Shown: positions 35,244 through 44,133 of the stretch, one piece after another | Numbering within the stretch: position 1 is the stretch's first letter | Layout of the letters: the number at the start of each line of letters is the position of its first letter | Source of the DNA: Paracoccus rhizosphaerae | GTDB lineage: Bacteria; Pseudomonadota; Alphaproteobacteria; Rhodobacterales; Rhodobacteraceae | Reading direction: 5' to 3' | Length of the DNA: 64,000 nt | Assembly: GCF_026162645.1 (NCBI RefSeq) | Contig: NZ_JAOTBE010000003.1 | Location: 62,001-126,000, forward strand | Position numbers and translations under genes: made by a program | The notes under the pieces: generated by a model | What the model saw: only the letters and a program-made list of their open reading frames with translations | Databases searched by the model: none | Told to the model about the DNA's origin: nothing

Positions 35244-35268
35244 CGTTGCCCCCGGTCGGGGACAACGT
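35244..35268 (-). terminator. Hairpin downstream of lolA
   Basis: CGTTG-CCCC / GGGG-CAACG, a nine-pair stem with one internal mismatch, 33 bases beyond the lolA stop on the minus strand. A second repeat, AGGGCCT / AGGCCCT (35217-35240), follows before the MFS start. Probable lolA terminator; T-runs are absent. Confidence 0.5.
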
Positions 35269-35300
35269 CAATCACGCAATTGTATGGGCGCAATCGCGCC

Positions 35301-35891
35301 TCAGCGACGGTTCAACTCGTTCTGGATCGAGAAACGTGACGCCGGCATTGAGCCACCCTTGCGCATCTCGCCCAGGATCACCGTGGTCTTCTGGCCGCTG
35401 TCGTCGGTCACGACCCACTGGCGAAGCTCGGTCGGGCTGGTGAAGACCATCTGGATGTTGCCGTTCTGCGGGCGCTGAGGGTCCTGGGCTGTGACGACCG
35501 TCGCATTGTCGCGTTCGGAATGGCCCACGACCATGCCCTGCCGGCCAAGGTTCACGTTCGCGTCCAAAATGATCGACAGCGGCGTTTCGGACAGCGGGTA
35601 TTGCTGCGGGCCGCCGTTCGACTTCGGGTCAAAAATCGCCACGTTCCCGCCCGAGGCCAGCACCAGCGTCGGGTCGTTATTGTATTCGAACCGCACCCGA
35701 CCGGGGCGCTGGATATAGACTGTGCCGGTGGACACGGTCCCGTCGGGGTTCACCTGCGTGAATTCGGACGTGACGGTCGTCAGGCTGTTGAGATAGCGCG
35801 AGATCTCGTTCAGCGAGATCCGCTCTGCCAGCGCCGGGAAGGCGAGGGCAAGGACCAGGGCGGGCGCAAGGGCGAGTGAGCGTATGTTCAT
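35301..35891 (-). CDS. lolA: Outer-membrane lipoprotein carrier protein LolA
   Basis: 196 residues with signal peptide MNIRSLALAPALVLALAFPALA. The mature part matches LolA: ISRYLNSLTTVTSEFTQVNPDG, TGTVYIQRPGRVRFEY and VASGGNVAIFDPKSN. It receives lipoproteins from LolCDE and shuttles them across the periplasm to the outer membrane. In most alphaproteobacteria no LolB is recognised, so LolA may deliver directly. It is divergent from the radical-SAM gene across about 150 bases. Confidence 0.93.
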   Translation of the reverse strand: MNIRSLALAPALVLALAFPALAERISLNEISRYLNSLTTVTSEFTQVNPDGTVSTGTVYIQRPGRVRFEYNNDPTLVLASGGNVAIFDPKSNGGPQQYPLSETPLSIILDANVNLGRQGMVVGHSERDNATVVTAQDPQRPQNGNIQMVFTSPTELRQWVVTDDSGQKTTVILGEMRKGGSMPASRFSIQNELNRR

Positions 35892-36042
35892 GGGTTCGAT
35901 CTTATCCTTTCGCCGCGGACTTGCACATCACGTCTGCCGGATGGACGCGGCGGGGAACGATCGCGCCGCCGTGACGGTTCCGGCCGGATTGTTTCAAAAT
36001 GACGCACTTGCCCAGAACACACAGGGAACATATCTTTCAGCC

Positions 36043-37275
36043 ATGGCACAGCGCACCCTTCAGCAGAAGCTGGCGATCCTGTCGGACGCGGCGAAATACG
36101 ACGCCTCCTGCGCATCCAGCGGGACCGACAGGCGCGATTCGCGCAGCGGCGGGATCGGCTCGGCAGGTGGCACCGGCATCTGCCACGCCTATACGCCCGA
36201 CGGGCGCTGCATCAGCTTGCTGAAGATCCTGATGACGAATTTCTGCATCTATGACTGCGCCTATTGCATCAACCGGGTCAGCAGCAACGTCGAACGCGCG
36301 CGCTTTTCGCCCGAAGAGGTCGTCAGGCTGACGCTGGAATTTTATCGCCGCAACATGATCGAGGGGCTGTTCCTGTCGTCCGGCATCATCCGCAGCCCCG
36401 ATCAGACGATGGGCGACATGGTCCGCATCGCGCGGATGCTGCGGGTGGACCATGGGTTCAAGGGCTATATCCACCTGAAGACCATTCCCGACGCCGCCCC
36501 CGACCTGGTGGCCGAGGCGGGGCTTTACGCCGACCGCCTGTCGGTGAACATCGAACTGCCGCAGGACGCCAGCCTGCGCCACCTGGCACCGGAAAAGCGG
36601 CCCGAGACGATCCGCGCCGCCATGGCCGACGTACGCCTGAACCGCGAGGCCGCCAAGGAGCGCAGCCATACCGGAAAGCGCCCGCCACGGTTCGCGCCCG
36701 CCGGCCAGTCGACGCAGATGATCGTGGGGGCCGATGCGGCGACGGACCGCGACATCCTGAAGACCTCAGCCAATCTCTATTCTGGCTATCGGCTCAAGCG
36801 GGTTTATTATTCGGCTTTCAGCCCGATTCCGGACAGTTCCTCGGCCCTGCCGCTGATCAAGCCGCCGCTGATGCGGGAACATCGGCTTTATCAGGCCGAC
36901 TGGCTGATGCGCTTCTACGGGTTTGAGGCGGACGAGATCGGCGCGGCGCATCCGTCTGGCAATCTCGACCTGGCAATCGACCCCAAGCTGGCTTGGGCCT
37001 TGGCGAACCGGGCGCAGTTCCCTGTGGACGTGACCCGCGCCACGCGCGAGATGCTGCTGCGCGTGCCGGGCTTCGGGACGAAGACTGTCGACCGGATCCT
37101 GGCGGCGCGGCGCAGTGGGGCGGTCCGCTATGGCGATCTGCTGCGCATGGGGGCGATCATGTCGAAGGCGCAGCCCTTCGTGACGCTGCCCGACTGGCGT
37201 CCGGGCGGGTTGACCGATAGCGACAGCCTGCGCGCCAGGTTCGCCCCCGCGCCAGAACAGCTGAGCCTGTTCTGA
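36043..37275 (+). CDS. Putative DNA modification/repair radical-SAM protein (UDG-linked)
   Basis: 410 residues from MAQRTLQQKLAILSDAAKYDASC. The SAM-cluster cysteines are C68, C72 and C75 in FCIYDCAYC. Further family blocks are GLFLSSGIIRSPDQTMGDMV, GYIHLKTIPDA, SVNIELPQ and STQMIVGADAATDRDIL. A helix-hairpin-helix-like element near the end (LLRVPGFGTKTVDRILAARR) suggests DNA binding. The family is nearly always next to a uracil-DNA-glycosylase-like gene, as here (one-base overlap). The reaction is unknown. The longer frame upstream lacks similarity and was not used. Confidence 0.9.
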   Translation: MAQRTLQQKLAILSDAAKYDASCASSGTDRRDSRSGGIGSAGGTGICHAYTPDGRCISLLKILMTNFCIYDCAYCINRVSSNVERARFSPEEVVRLTLEFYRRNMIEGLFLSSGIIRSPDQTMGDMVRIARMLRVDHGFKGYIHLKTIPDAAPDLVAEAGLYADRLSVNIELPQDASLRHLAPEKRPETIRAAMADVRLNREAAKERSHTGKRPPRFAPAGQSTQMIVGADAATDRDILKTSANLYSGYRLKRVYYSAFSPIPDSSSALPLIKPPLMREHRLYQADWLMRFYGFEADEIGAAHPSGNLDLAIDPKLAWALANRAQFPVDVTRATREMLLRVPGFGTKTVDRILAARRSGAVRYGDLLRMGAIMSKAQPFVTLPDWRPGGLTDSDSLRARFAPAPEQLSLF

Positions 37276-38696
37276 TGATCCGGATTACGTTGCCGCGCTT
37301 TGGTCGTTTCGACGCTTGGCGCGATGCGGCCCGCGACCTGGCCCGCAGCCGGGTCCTACCCGAAAGCGTGGCCTGGGCAGACGCAGATACCCCCGCCGAC
37401 CTGTTCGGGTCCCAGGCTGCGCCGCCGCCCGGCGATTATCCCGTCACCGCCACCAAGGATTTCCTGCAGCTGGCGCGGCAGGTCGCCAGCCACTCGGACG
37501 CTGAACGCTGGTCGCTGCTTTACGGGGCGCTGATGCGGGCGCAGACGGACCGCGCGTTCCTGTCGAACCCCGCCGACCCGATGCTGGACCGTCTGACCCG
37601 CATGGCCAAGTCCGTGCGCCGCGACATCCACAAGATGCACGCCTTTGTGCGCTTCCACGAACTGCCCTCGGACGGCCCACGCCGACGCTTCGGCGCCTGG
37701 TTCGAGCCGGAGCATCCGGTCCTCGAGGCTGCCACGCCCTTCTTCGCCAAGCGCTTCGCCGACATGGACTGGGCCATCGCCACGCCCGAAGGTGTCGGCA
37801 CCTTCACCGGAGGCGACATCACCTATGATCCGCCGGGCCCACGGCCAGACCTGCCTGACGATGCCAGCCATGAGCTGTGGCAGACCTATTTCGCCAACAT
37901 CTTCAACCCCGCCCGCATCAAGACCGACGCCATGCGGTCCGAGATGCCGAGGAAATACTGGAAGAACCTGCCCGAGACGCGGCTGATCCCCGAGATGCTG
38001 GCCGATGCGCCGCGCCGCGTGCAGGCCATGCGGGACGCCGGCGCGACCGAGGCCCCGGCCTTCGCCCCCCGCGTCACCGCCCGCATCCGCCAGCAGCCGG
38101 ACGACACCGTGCCCGACAGCCTGGAACAGGCGGCGGCCCAGGCCGCCCGCTGCACGCGGTGCGAACTGTGTCACGCGGCCACCCAGACCGTCTTCGGCCA
38201 GGGCGATCCTGGATCAGGCTTGATGATCGTGGGCGAGGTTCCGGGCGACCAGGAGGATCTGGCCGGCAAACCCTTCGTTGGCCCGGCGGGCCAGCTGCTG
38301 CGCCGGACGATGTCCGAGGTCGGGCTCGACCCCGGCCGCGCCTGGCTGACCAACGCGGTCAAGCATTTCCGCTTCACGCCGCGCGGCAAGCGGCGAATCC
38401 ACCAGACGCCCGACCGGTCCCATGTCGACCAGTGCCGCTGGTGGCTGGACCTGGAACGCAAGTTCGTCGCGCCCAGGCTGACGGTCGCCATGGGGGCGAC
38501 AGCGGCTCTTGCACTGACCGGGAATCGCGCGGCCTTGACGCCTCGCCGCGGCGGGGTCGAGCCTGCCCGCGACGGCGGCCCGGTGCTGATCACCTGGCAC
38601 CCCAGCCTGATCCTGCGCCTGCCGGATGACCGCGCCCCGGCGGCGCTGGCCGAACTGCGCGGCGATCTGGCCCGCGCGGCCGAGATGGTCGCATGA
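37275..38696 (+). CDS. DUF4130-UdgX fusion, uracil-DNA-binding glycosylase-like protein
   Basis: 473 residues. The N-terminal half (about 85-250) fits DUF4130 (FLQLARQVASHSD, HKMHAFVRFHEL, FWFEP-like and YFANIFNPARI). The C-terminal half is a family-4-like UDG with Fe-S cysteines in CTRCELC, the active-site loop GEVPGDQED (320-328) and the UdgX insertion KRRIH with His376. In characterised UdgX this His forms a covalent bond to the abasic sugar after uracil excision. TWHPS is the usual C-terminal motif. The TGATG overlap couples it to the radical-SAM gene. Confidence 0.92.
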   Translation: MIRITLPRFGRFDAWRDAARDLARSRVLPESVAWADADTPADLFGSQAAPPPGDYPVTATKDFLQLARQVASHSDAERWSLLYGALMRAQTDRAFLSNPADPMLDRLTRMAKSVRRDIHKMHAFVRFHELPSDGPRRRFGAWFEPEHPVLEAATPFFAKRFADMDWAIATPEGVGTFTGGDITYDPPGPRPDLPDDASHELWQTYFANIFNPARIKTDAMRSEMPRKYWKNLPETRLIPEMLADAPRRVQAMRDAGATEAPAFAPRVTARIRQQPDDTVPDSLEQAAAQAARCTRCELCHAATQTVFGQGDPGSGLMIVGEVPGDQEDLAGKPFVGPAGQLLRRTMSEVGLDPGRAWLTNAVKHFRFTPRGKRRIHQTPDRSHVDQCRWWLDLERKFVAPRLTVAMGATAALALTGNRAALTPRRGGVEPARDGGPVLITWHPSLILRLPDDRAPAALAELRGDLARAAEMVA

Positions 38697-38876
38697 CCTT
38701 CGATCCGTCTCCACTCCTGATGAATAAGGCAAGCGACCCGGCTGCGGCGCAAGCTGCAGGCGCTGCTGGTGAAGATTCATCCCTGACAACCCGAGCTTCG
38801 CCGAATCGCTGACGCGCGGTTCCGGCTGGCGTGATCAGCAACCTGCTCAGCCGGTGGCTGCGCGAAGGCCTTCGGC
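38697..38876 (+). pseudogene. Possible decayed gene remnant between udgX and ubiH
   Basis: 180 bases without an intact gene. Read across frames, it gives RLRRKLQALLVKIHP, then after a +1 shift DNPSFAESLTR, and in another frame VISNLLSRWLREGLR. The pieces look protein-like but are split by stops and shifts. The family was not identified. It could equally be chance coding-like sequence in GC-rich DNA. Confidence 0.25.
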
Positions 38877-40100
38877 CTATAGCGGCCGGCCGGTCAGCAG
38901 GCGCGGCATCGGATCGACCGACAGCCCCGCCGCCTGGCGCATGAAGCCCCGCCGCAGGCCGGGGATGCCCGTGACCAGCCCCATGCCCAGCCCGCGCATG
39001 GCCGAGATCAGGCCGTTGTCGGTCCCGAACATCCGGTTGACGCCATCCATTCCCAACGCCAGCGAAGTCGCATCGAAGCGCCGCCAACCCTGGTAGCGTT
39101 CCAGCACAAGCTCGCTGCCGATATCCTCGCCGCGCCGTGCGGCCTCGACCACGACCTCGGCCAGGGCCGCCACGTCGCGAAGGCCCAGGTTTAGGCCCTG
39201 GCCCGCAATCGGGTGGACGCCATGCGCGGCATCGCCCACCAGCGCCACGCGCGGCGCGGCATACCGTTCGGCCAGTGACAGGCTGAGCGGGTAGGTGAAG
39301 CGCGGTCCGGCCAGCGAGATGTCGCCCAGGAAGTCTCCGAAGCGGGGGCGCAGGACCGATAGGAAGCCGGCGTCATCCAGCGTGGCGATGGCGCGGGCAT
39401 TGGCGTTTGTTTCCGACCAGACGACGCTGCTGCGATTTCCCGGCAGGGGCAGGATCGCCAGCGGGCCGGTGGACATGAAATACTGATGCGCGATGCCTTG
39501 GTGCGGCCGGGCATGGTCGATCGCCGCCACCAGCGCCGTCTGCCCATAATCCCACCCCTGCCGTCGGATACCGGCACGCGCCGCCACGCCGGACCGGCGA
39601 CCGTCGGCGCCGACAAGCAGACGCGCCGTCAGGCTGCGCCCGTCCGACAAGGATACGGTCACCCCGGCCGGGCCCGCCGCCTGGTCGGTCACCGCGACGC
39701 CCGGCATGTGGGTGACCTTTCCCTCCATCGCCGCCAACAGCCCGCGATAGAGGAAGCGGTCCTCGAGCATATGGCCCACGGGGCCTTCCTCGGTCTCGGC
39801 GCTGTCGAAATGGAGGAAGAAGGGCGCGGCACCCTCACCGGGCTGGCCCTGCGACGCTTTCACCTGGCGGATCGGCTGGCTGTCCTCGGCCAGGCCGGAC
39901 CACAACCCCAAGGCGCCCAGCAGTCGCACCGATGCCACCGCCAGCGCATAGGCGCGCCCGTCGAAGACATCGCCGGACCGTGCCGCCAGCGGGCGCGGGT
40001 CGACCACCGCAACCTGCAGGCCCGCCTGCGCCAGAGCCAGCGCCAAGGTCGGACCGTTGAGGCCGCCGCCGGCGATCAGGACGTCGAAATCGTGTTTCAT
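38877..40100 (-). CDS. ubiH: UbiH/Coq6-type FAD-dependent ubiquinone hydroxylase
   Basis: 407 residues from MKHDFDVLIAGGGLNGPTLALALA (FAD dinucleotide loop). Further motifs are DGRAYALAVAS, LLVGADGRRSGVAARAG and the second FAD site VALVGDAAHGVHPIAGQGLNLGLRD, the UbiH/UbiF/VisC signature. It hydroxylates the ubiquinone ring; alphaproteobacterial members can be less position-specific, so UbiH versus UbiL cannot be fixed by eye. It lies 25 bases after the SDR gene on the same strand. Confidence 0.88.
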   Translation of the reverse strand: MKHDFDVLIAGGGLNGPTLALALAQAGLQVAVVDPRPLAARSGDVFDGRAYALAVASVRLLGALGLWSGLAEDSQPIRQVKASQGQPGEGAAPFFLHFDSAETEEGPVGHMLEDRFLYRGLLAAMEGKVTHMPGVAVTDQAAGPAGVTVSLSDGRSLTARLLVGADGRRSGVAARAGIRRQGWDYGQTALVAAIDHARPHQGIAHQYFMSTGPLAILPLPGNRSSVVWSETNANARAIATLDDAGFLSVLRPRFGDFLGDISLAGPRFTYPLSLSLAERYAAPRVALVGDAAHGVHPIAGQGLNLGLRDVAALAEVVVEAARRGEDIGSELVLERYQGWRRFDATSLALGMDGVNRMFGTDNGLISAMRGLGMGLVTGIPGLRRGFMRQAAGLSVDPMPRLLTGRPL

Positions 40101-40125
40101 GCGGGGATCAATGCACGGGCGGGCG

Positions 40126-40995
40126 TCAATGGCAATGCGACGCAGGGTCCTCGGCCGCCAGAAGCGCGGCAAGGCCGGTGCGATAGTCCGGATAGCGCAG
40201 GCTGACGCCCAAGTCGCGCTTGATGCGGTCGTTCCGCACGCGTTTGCTGTCGCCATAGAAGGACCGCGCCATCGGTGACATCTGCGCCTGATCGAAGGGA
40301 ACCGCCGGCGGGACGGGCAGGTCCAGCAGACGTGCGGCATGTTCGATGACGTCCTGCGGCGGGGCTGGGTCGTCGTCGCAGACGTTGTAGATCCCGACCG
40401 GTGCCGGCGACAGGATCGACGCCAGAAGAACCTGGGCGATGTCTTCGACATGGATGCGCGAAAATACCTGTCCCGGCTTGATGATCCGCCGCGCGGTCCC
40501 GTCGCGGACCTTCTGGAACGGCCCTCGGCCAGGGCCATAGATGCCGGCCAGCCGAAAGATGTGCAGCGGCAGGTCATGGGCGCGGGCCAGGGTTTGCCAG
40601 TCAGCCTCGGCCCTGATGCGGGCCTGGCCGCGCGGGCCGGACCCGTCCAGCACGCTGCCCTCGTCCACCCAGCCGCCCTGCCGATCGCCATAGACGCCAG
40701 TGGTTGACAGATAGCCGACCCAGGCGGGGCGGGCGCGCGCCAAGTCGTCGCGAAAGGCGGCCAGCACCGGATCTCCGCCCTCGGCCGGCGCGGTCGAGAC
40801 CAGGATCGCGTCGGCCCGCGCGATCGCGGCGCGCACCTCGTCCTCCTGTCCCGGCCATCGGAGGGGATGGGCGCCGGCTGCGGCCACGCGGTCCGGGTCG
40901 CCACGCGTGGTGCCGGTGACGCGCCAGCCCCGTGCCGTCAGCAGGGGCGTCAGATAGCCGGCCGAATAGCCGTGACCGAAGACGAGCAATTCCAT
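40126..40995 (-). CDS. NAD(P)-binding SDR-like epimerase (YeeZ-type)
   Basis: 289 residues from MELLVFGHGYSAGYLTPLL; the longer frame upstream runs into the divergent amn leader. The glycine loop FGHGYSAGY replaces the canonical GxxGxxG, then LVSTAPAEGGDP, GYLSTTGVYGDRQGGWVDE (Ser/Tyr region), FRLAGIYGPGR and FSRIHVEDIAQVL. This is the extended-SDR pattern seen in YeeZ-like sugar-nucleotide epimerase homologues. Substrate unknown. It probably forms a transcript with ubiH. Confidence 0.8.
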   Translation of the reverse strand: MELLVFGHGYSAGYLTPLLTARGWRVTGTTRGDPDRVAAAGAHPLRWPGQEDEVRAAIARADAILVSTAPAEGGDPVLAAFRDDLARARPAWVGYLSTTGVYGDRQGGWVDEGSVLDGSGPRGQARIRAEADWQTLARAHDLPLHIFRLAGIYGPGRGPFQKVRDGTARRIIKPGQVFSRIHVEDIAQVLLASILSPAPVGIYNVCDDDPAPPQDVIEHAARLLDLPVPPAVPFDQAQMSPMARSFYGDSKRVRNDRIKRDLGVSLRYPDYRTGLAALLAAEDPASHCH

Positions 40996-41092
40996 GGCGG
41001 CACCGTAACGGCCCCCGCGTCCGGGCGCCAGACGCTTGCCTGCGCTGCCGCCTGCTGGCAGGGTCTGTGCCATGCAGCAAGGACATGACCAG

Positions 41093-42574
41093 ATGACGGA
41101 TTGCCGTTTCCTGCCGGTCGAGACTCCGCCGGCCCTCGACCGCCGCGATTATGCCGACGCCACCGAAGCCGTGGCACGACTGCGCGCCCTCTATGACCAG
41201 GCGACGGGCTTCCTGCTGGAAAATTTCACGCGCGTCCTGCATGGCGCGGCACCCCAGGCGCGGTACCGGGCGTTCTATCCCGACATCCGGCTGATCATCC
41301 CCACGCATGGCAAGGTCGACAGCCGCCTGTCCTTCGGCCATGTCGTGGCGCCTGGCGTCTATTCTGCGACCATCACCCGGCCGGACCTGTTCCAGAACTA
41401 TCTGACCGAGCAGGTCGGCTTGCTGATGAGGAACCACGGGGTTTCGGTGTCGGTCGGCGTCAGCGACACCCCGATGCCGGTGCATTTCGCCGTGGCCGCG
41501 CAGAGCGACCTGGCCGTGCCGCAAGAGGGCGTGCTGGATTTCAGCCTGCGCGACGTCTTCGACGTGCCCGACCTGAACACCATGAACGACGACATCGTGA
41601 ACGGCGTCGCAGGGCCGATGCCAGACGGCAGCCAGCATCTGGCCGCCTTCACCGCGCAGCGCATCGACTATTCGCTGGCGCGGCTGGCCCATTACACCGC
41701 CACCGCGGCCGAGCATTTCCAGAATTTCGTGCTGTTCACCAACTATCAGTTCTATGTCGACGAATTCGAGGCCTTCGCCCGCCGCGTCCTGGCCGAGCCC
41801 GACCTGGGCTATACCGAGTTCGTGGCGCCGGGGAACCAGGTCATCCACGGGCCGCAGGACAGCATCGATGTGCTGTCGAAGATGCCGCAGATGCCGGCCT
41901 ATCACCTCAAGCGGGCGAACGGGCAGGGCATCACACTGGTCAATATCGGTGTGGGGCCGTCGAACGCCAAGACGGCGACCGACCACATCGCGGTTCTGCG
42001 CCCGCATGCCTGGCTGATGGTCGGCCATTGCGCGGGGCTGAGAAACAGCCAGTCATTGGGAGATTTCGTGCTGGCCCATGCCTATCTGCGCGAGGATCAC
42101 GTCCTGGACGACGACCTGCCGGTCTGGGTGCCGATTCCTGCGTTGGCCGAGGTGCAGGTAGCCTTGCAGGAGGCCGTGGCCGAGGTGACCCGGCTGGACG
42201 GGTACGAGCTGAAGCGCATCATGCGAACGGGCACCGTCGCCACCATCGACAACCGCAACTGGGAGTTGCGCGACCAGTCAGGCCCCGTCCACCGCCTGTC
42301 TCTGTCCCGCGCTGTGGCGCTGGATATGGAAAGCGCGACCATCGCCGCCAACGGTTTCCGCTTCCGGGTGCCATACGGCACGCTTCTCTGCGTCAGCGAC
42401 AAGCCGCTGCACGGTGAATTGAAGCTGCCGGGGATGGCCACGGACTTCTATCGCACCCAGGTCGCCAACCACCTGCTGATCGGCATCCGGGCGATGGAGA
42501 AGCTGCGCGACATGCCGCTCGAACGCATCCATTCGCGCAAGCTGCGGTCATTCAGCGAGACGGCCTTCCTGTGA
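41093..42574 (+). CDS. amn: AMP nucleosidase
   Basis: 493 residues from MTDCRFLPVETPP, with AAGGA about nine bases upstream; an ATG seven codons earlier is possible. The N-terminal regulatory domain includes FYPDIRLIIPTHGKVDSRLSFGHV. The C-terminal nucleoside phosphorylase-like domain has NIGVGPSNAKTATDHIAVLRP, MVGHCAGLRNSQSLGDFVLAHAYLREDHVLD and ALDMESATIAANGFRFRVPYGTLLCVSDKP. It splits AMP into adenine and ribose 5-phosphate. Monocistronic, divergent from the SDR gene. Confidence 0.95.
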   Translation: MTDCRFLPVETPPALDRRDYADATEAVARLRALYDQATGFLLENFTRVLHGAAPQARYRAFYPDIRLIIPTHGKVDSRLSFGHVVAPGVYSATITRPDLFQNYLTEQVGLLMRNHGVSVSVGVSDTPMPVHFAVAAQSDLAVPQEGVLDFSLRDVFDVPDLNTMNDDIVNGVAGPMPDGSQHLAAFTAQRIDYSLARLAHYTATAAEHFQNFVLFTNYQFYVDEFEAFARRVLAEPDLGYTEFVAPGNQVIHGPQDSIDVLSKMPQMPAYHLKRANGQGITLVNIGVGPSNAKTATDHIAVLRPHAWLMVGHCAGLRNSQSLGDFVLAHAYLREDHVLDDDLPVWVPIPALAEVQVALQEAVAEVTRLDGYELKRIMRTGTVATIDNRNWELRDQSGPVHRLSLSRAVALDMESATIAANGFRFRVPYGTLLCVSDKPLHGELKLPGMATDFYRTQVANHLLIGIRAMEKLRDMPLERIHSRKLRSFSETAFL

Positions 42575-42721
42575 TGCGGCTTTGAATCCCCAGCAAACGC
42601 AGGTTTTCGCGCTAAAGCCGAAAAAGGCTTGATCTGCCCGTCAAAACCGTGTGTAGCAGGCGATATGCCGCAAAAGGCGCAATTTGTGGGCCCGGTGGAA
42701 CAGGGCAAGAGGAGACAGACC

Positions 42722-43021
42722 ATGGCTACGGCTTCTGCCAAACCGATGACCAAGACCCAGCTGGTGGCGACCCTCGCCGAGGAAATGGGCTCGGACAAGA
42801 AAACCGCGACGGCGGCTCTGGACGCGATCACCGCCATCGTCACGCGCGAAGTCGCCGGTGGCGGCGCCGTGACCCTGCCGGGCATCGGCAAGGTCGCCTG
42901 CCGCGCCCGCCCCGAGCGTCAGGTCCGCAACCCGCAGACCCAGGAAATGATGACCAAGGCCGCCGACAAGCAGGTGAAGGTCACGATCGCCAAGGCCCTG
43001 AAGGACAGCGTCAACAGCTGA
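42722..43021 (+). CDS. hup: HU-family DNA-binding protein
   Basis: 99 residues from MATASAKPMTKTQLVATLAEEMGSDKKTA, preceded by AGAGGAGACAGACC. The fold is HU/IHF-like: AALDAITAIVTREVAGGGAVTLPGIGKV, then the arm region RARPERQVRNPQTQEMM. The C-terminal VKVTIAKALKDSVNS is short and basic. It is slightly longer at the N-terminus than typical HU (90 residues). It bends and compacts DNA. A hairpin terminator follows. Confidence 0.93.
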   Translation: MATASAKPMTKTQLVATLAEEMGSDKKTATAALDAITAIVTREVAGGGAVTLPGIGKVACRARPERQVRNPQTQEMMTKAADKQVKVTIAKALKDSVNS

Positions 43022-43045
43022 TCCTGCCGGTATCCGGACATGATG

Positions 43046-43071
43046 GGGGTCGTGCCTGCGGGCGCGGCCCC
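43046..43071 (+). terminator. Terminator after hup
   Basis: Stem from GGGGTCGTGCC to GGGCGCGGCCCC (about 11 pairs, two of them G-T) with a 3-base loop, followed by TTTGCTTTG. It lies 24 bases after the hup stop. Good intrinsic terminator candidate. Confidence 0.7.
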
Positions 43072-43144
43072 TTTGCTTTGCGGCTTCACGCGGGCGTGAC
43101 GGTCTGCTAGCCGTCTTGCATCACCTGCAAGAAAGGCCCGCCAC

Positions 43145-44038
43145 ATGGACATTCGTGCGATCCTGATGGGATTGGGCTTTGCGGTGATGTGGGCCTCGGC
43201 CTTCACCTCGACCCGGATGATCGTGACCGAGGCGCCGCCCCTGATGTCGCTGGCGCTGCGCTTTGCGCTGTCGGGCGTGGCGGGGGTGCTGATCGCGCTG
43301 ATGATGGGCCAGACCTGGCGCGGGCTGACGCGCGGCCAGTGGCGGGCCGTGGTCGTGCTGGGGCTTTGCCAGAACGCCCTTTATCTGGGGCTGAACTGGA
43401 CGGCGATGCAGTGGATCGAGGCCGGTCTGGCGTCCATCATCGCCGCGACCATGCCGCTGATGGTCGCCTTCCTCGGCTGGACGCTGATGGGGGAACGCCT
43501 GCGCCGCATGGGCGTCGCGGGCCTGTTCCTAGGCGTGCTCGGGGTCGGGATCATCATGGGCGCGCGGCTGCAGGGCGGCAGCGACCTCACCGGGATCGCC
43601 ATGTGCTTTGCCGCGGCTCTGGCCCTGGCCGTCGCTACGCTGACCGTGCGCGGCGCCAGTTCGGGCGGCAACGTCATGATGGTCGTGGGCCTGCAGATGC
43701 TGGTGGGCTCGCTGACCCTGGGCCTGATCGCCCCGTGGTTCGAGACCTGGGACGTCACCTACAGCCCGCGCCTGGTCTGGGCGTTCCTCTATACCGTGAT
43801 CGTGCCGGGGCTGGCGGCGACCTGGGTCTGGTTCCTGCTGGTCGGCCGCATCGGGGCGGTCCGTGCGGCGACGTTCCACTTCCTGACGCCGTTCTTCGGG
43901 GTGGCAGTCGCGGCCCTTCTTCTGGGCGAAGATCTGGGGGCGGGCGATGTGATCGGCGTCGCGATCATCATGATCGGCATCCTGGCGGTGCAGCTGTCCA
44001 AGGCGCCGCTTCCGGTCAAACGTCCACCGCCCAGCTGA
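43145..44038 (+). CDS. EamA/DMT-family membrane transporter
   Basis: 297 residues with ten hydrophobic segments in two EamA repeats. MWASAFTSTRMIVTEAPPLMSLALRF opens the first, and GLNWTAMQWIEAGLASIIAATMPLMVAFLGW and FHFLTPFFGVAVAALLLGEDL are typical DMT motifs. The family exports or takes up small metabolites; the substrate is not predictable. Monocistronic by spacing. Confidence 0.9.
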   Translation: MDIRAILMGLGFAVMWASAFTSTRMIVTEAPPLMSLALRFALSGVAGVLIALMMGQTWRGLTRGQWRAVVVLGLCQNALYLGLNWTAMQWIEAGLASIIAATMPLMVAFLGWTLMGERLRRMGVAGLFLGVLGVGIIMGARLQGGSDLTGIAMCFAAALALAVATLTVRGASSGGNVMMVVGLQMLVGSLTLGLIAPWFETWDVTYSPRLVWAFLYTVIVPGLAATWVWFLLVGRIGAVRAATFHFLTPFFGVAVAALLLGEDLGAGDVIGVAIIMIGILAVQLSKAPLPVKRPPPS

Positions 44039-44133
44039 GGTGGATCCAGCGCGCGCGCTGCCGCGTTGGTCGTGAAGGGTCCGCGACGCTTTGCCGTCGT
44101 TGATTTTCACGAAATGTTCGCCATCTTGGTTTC

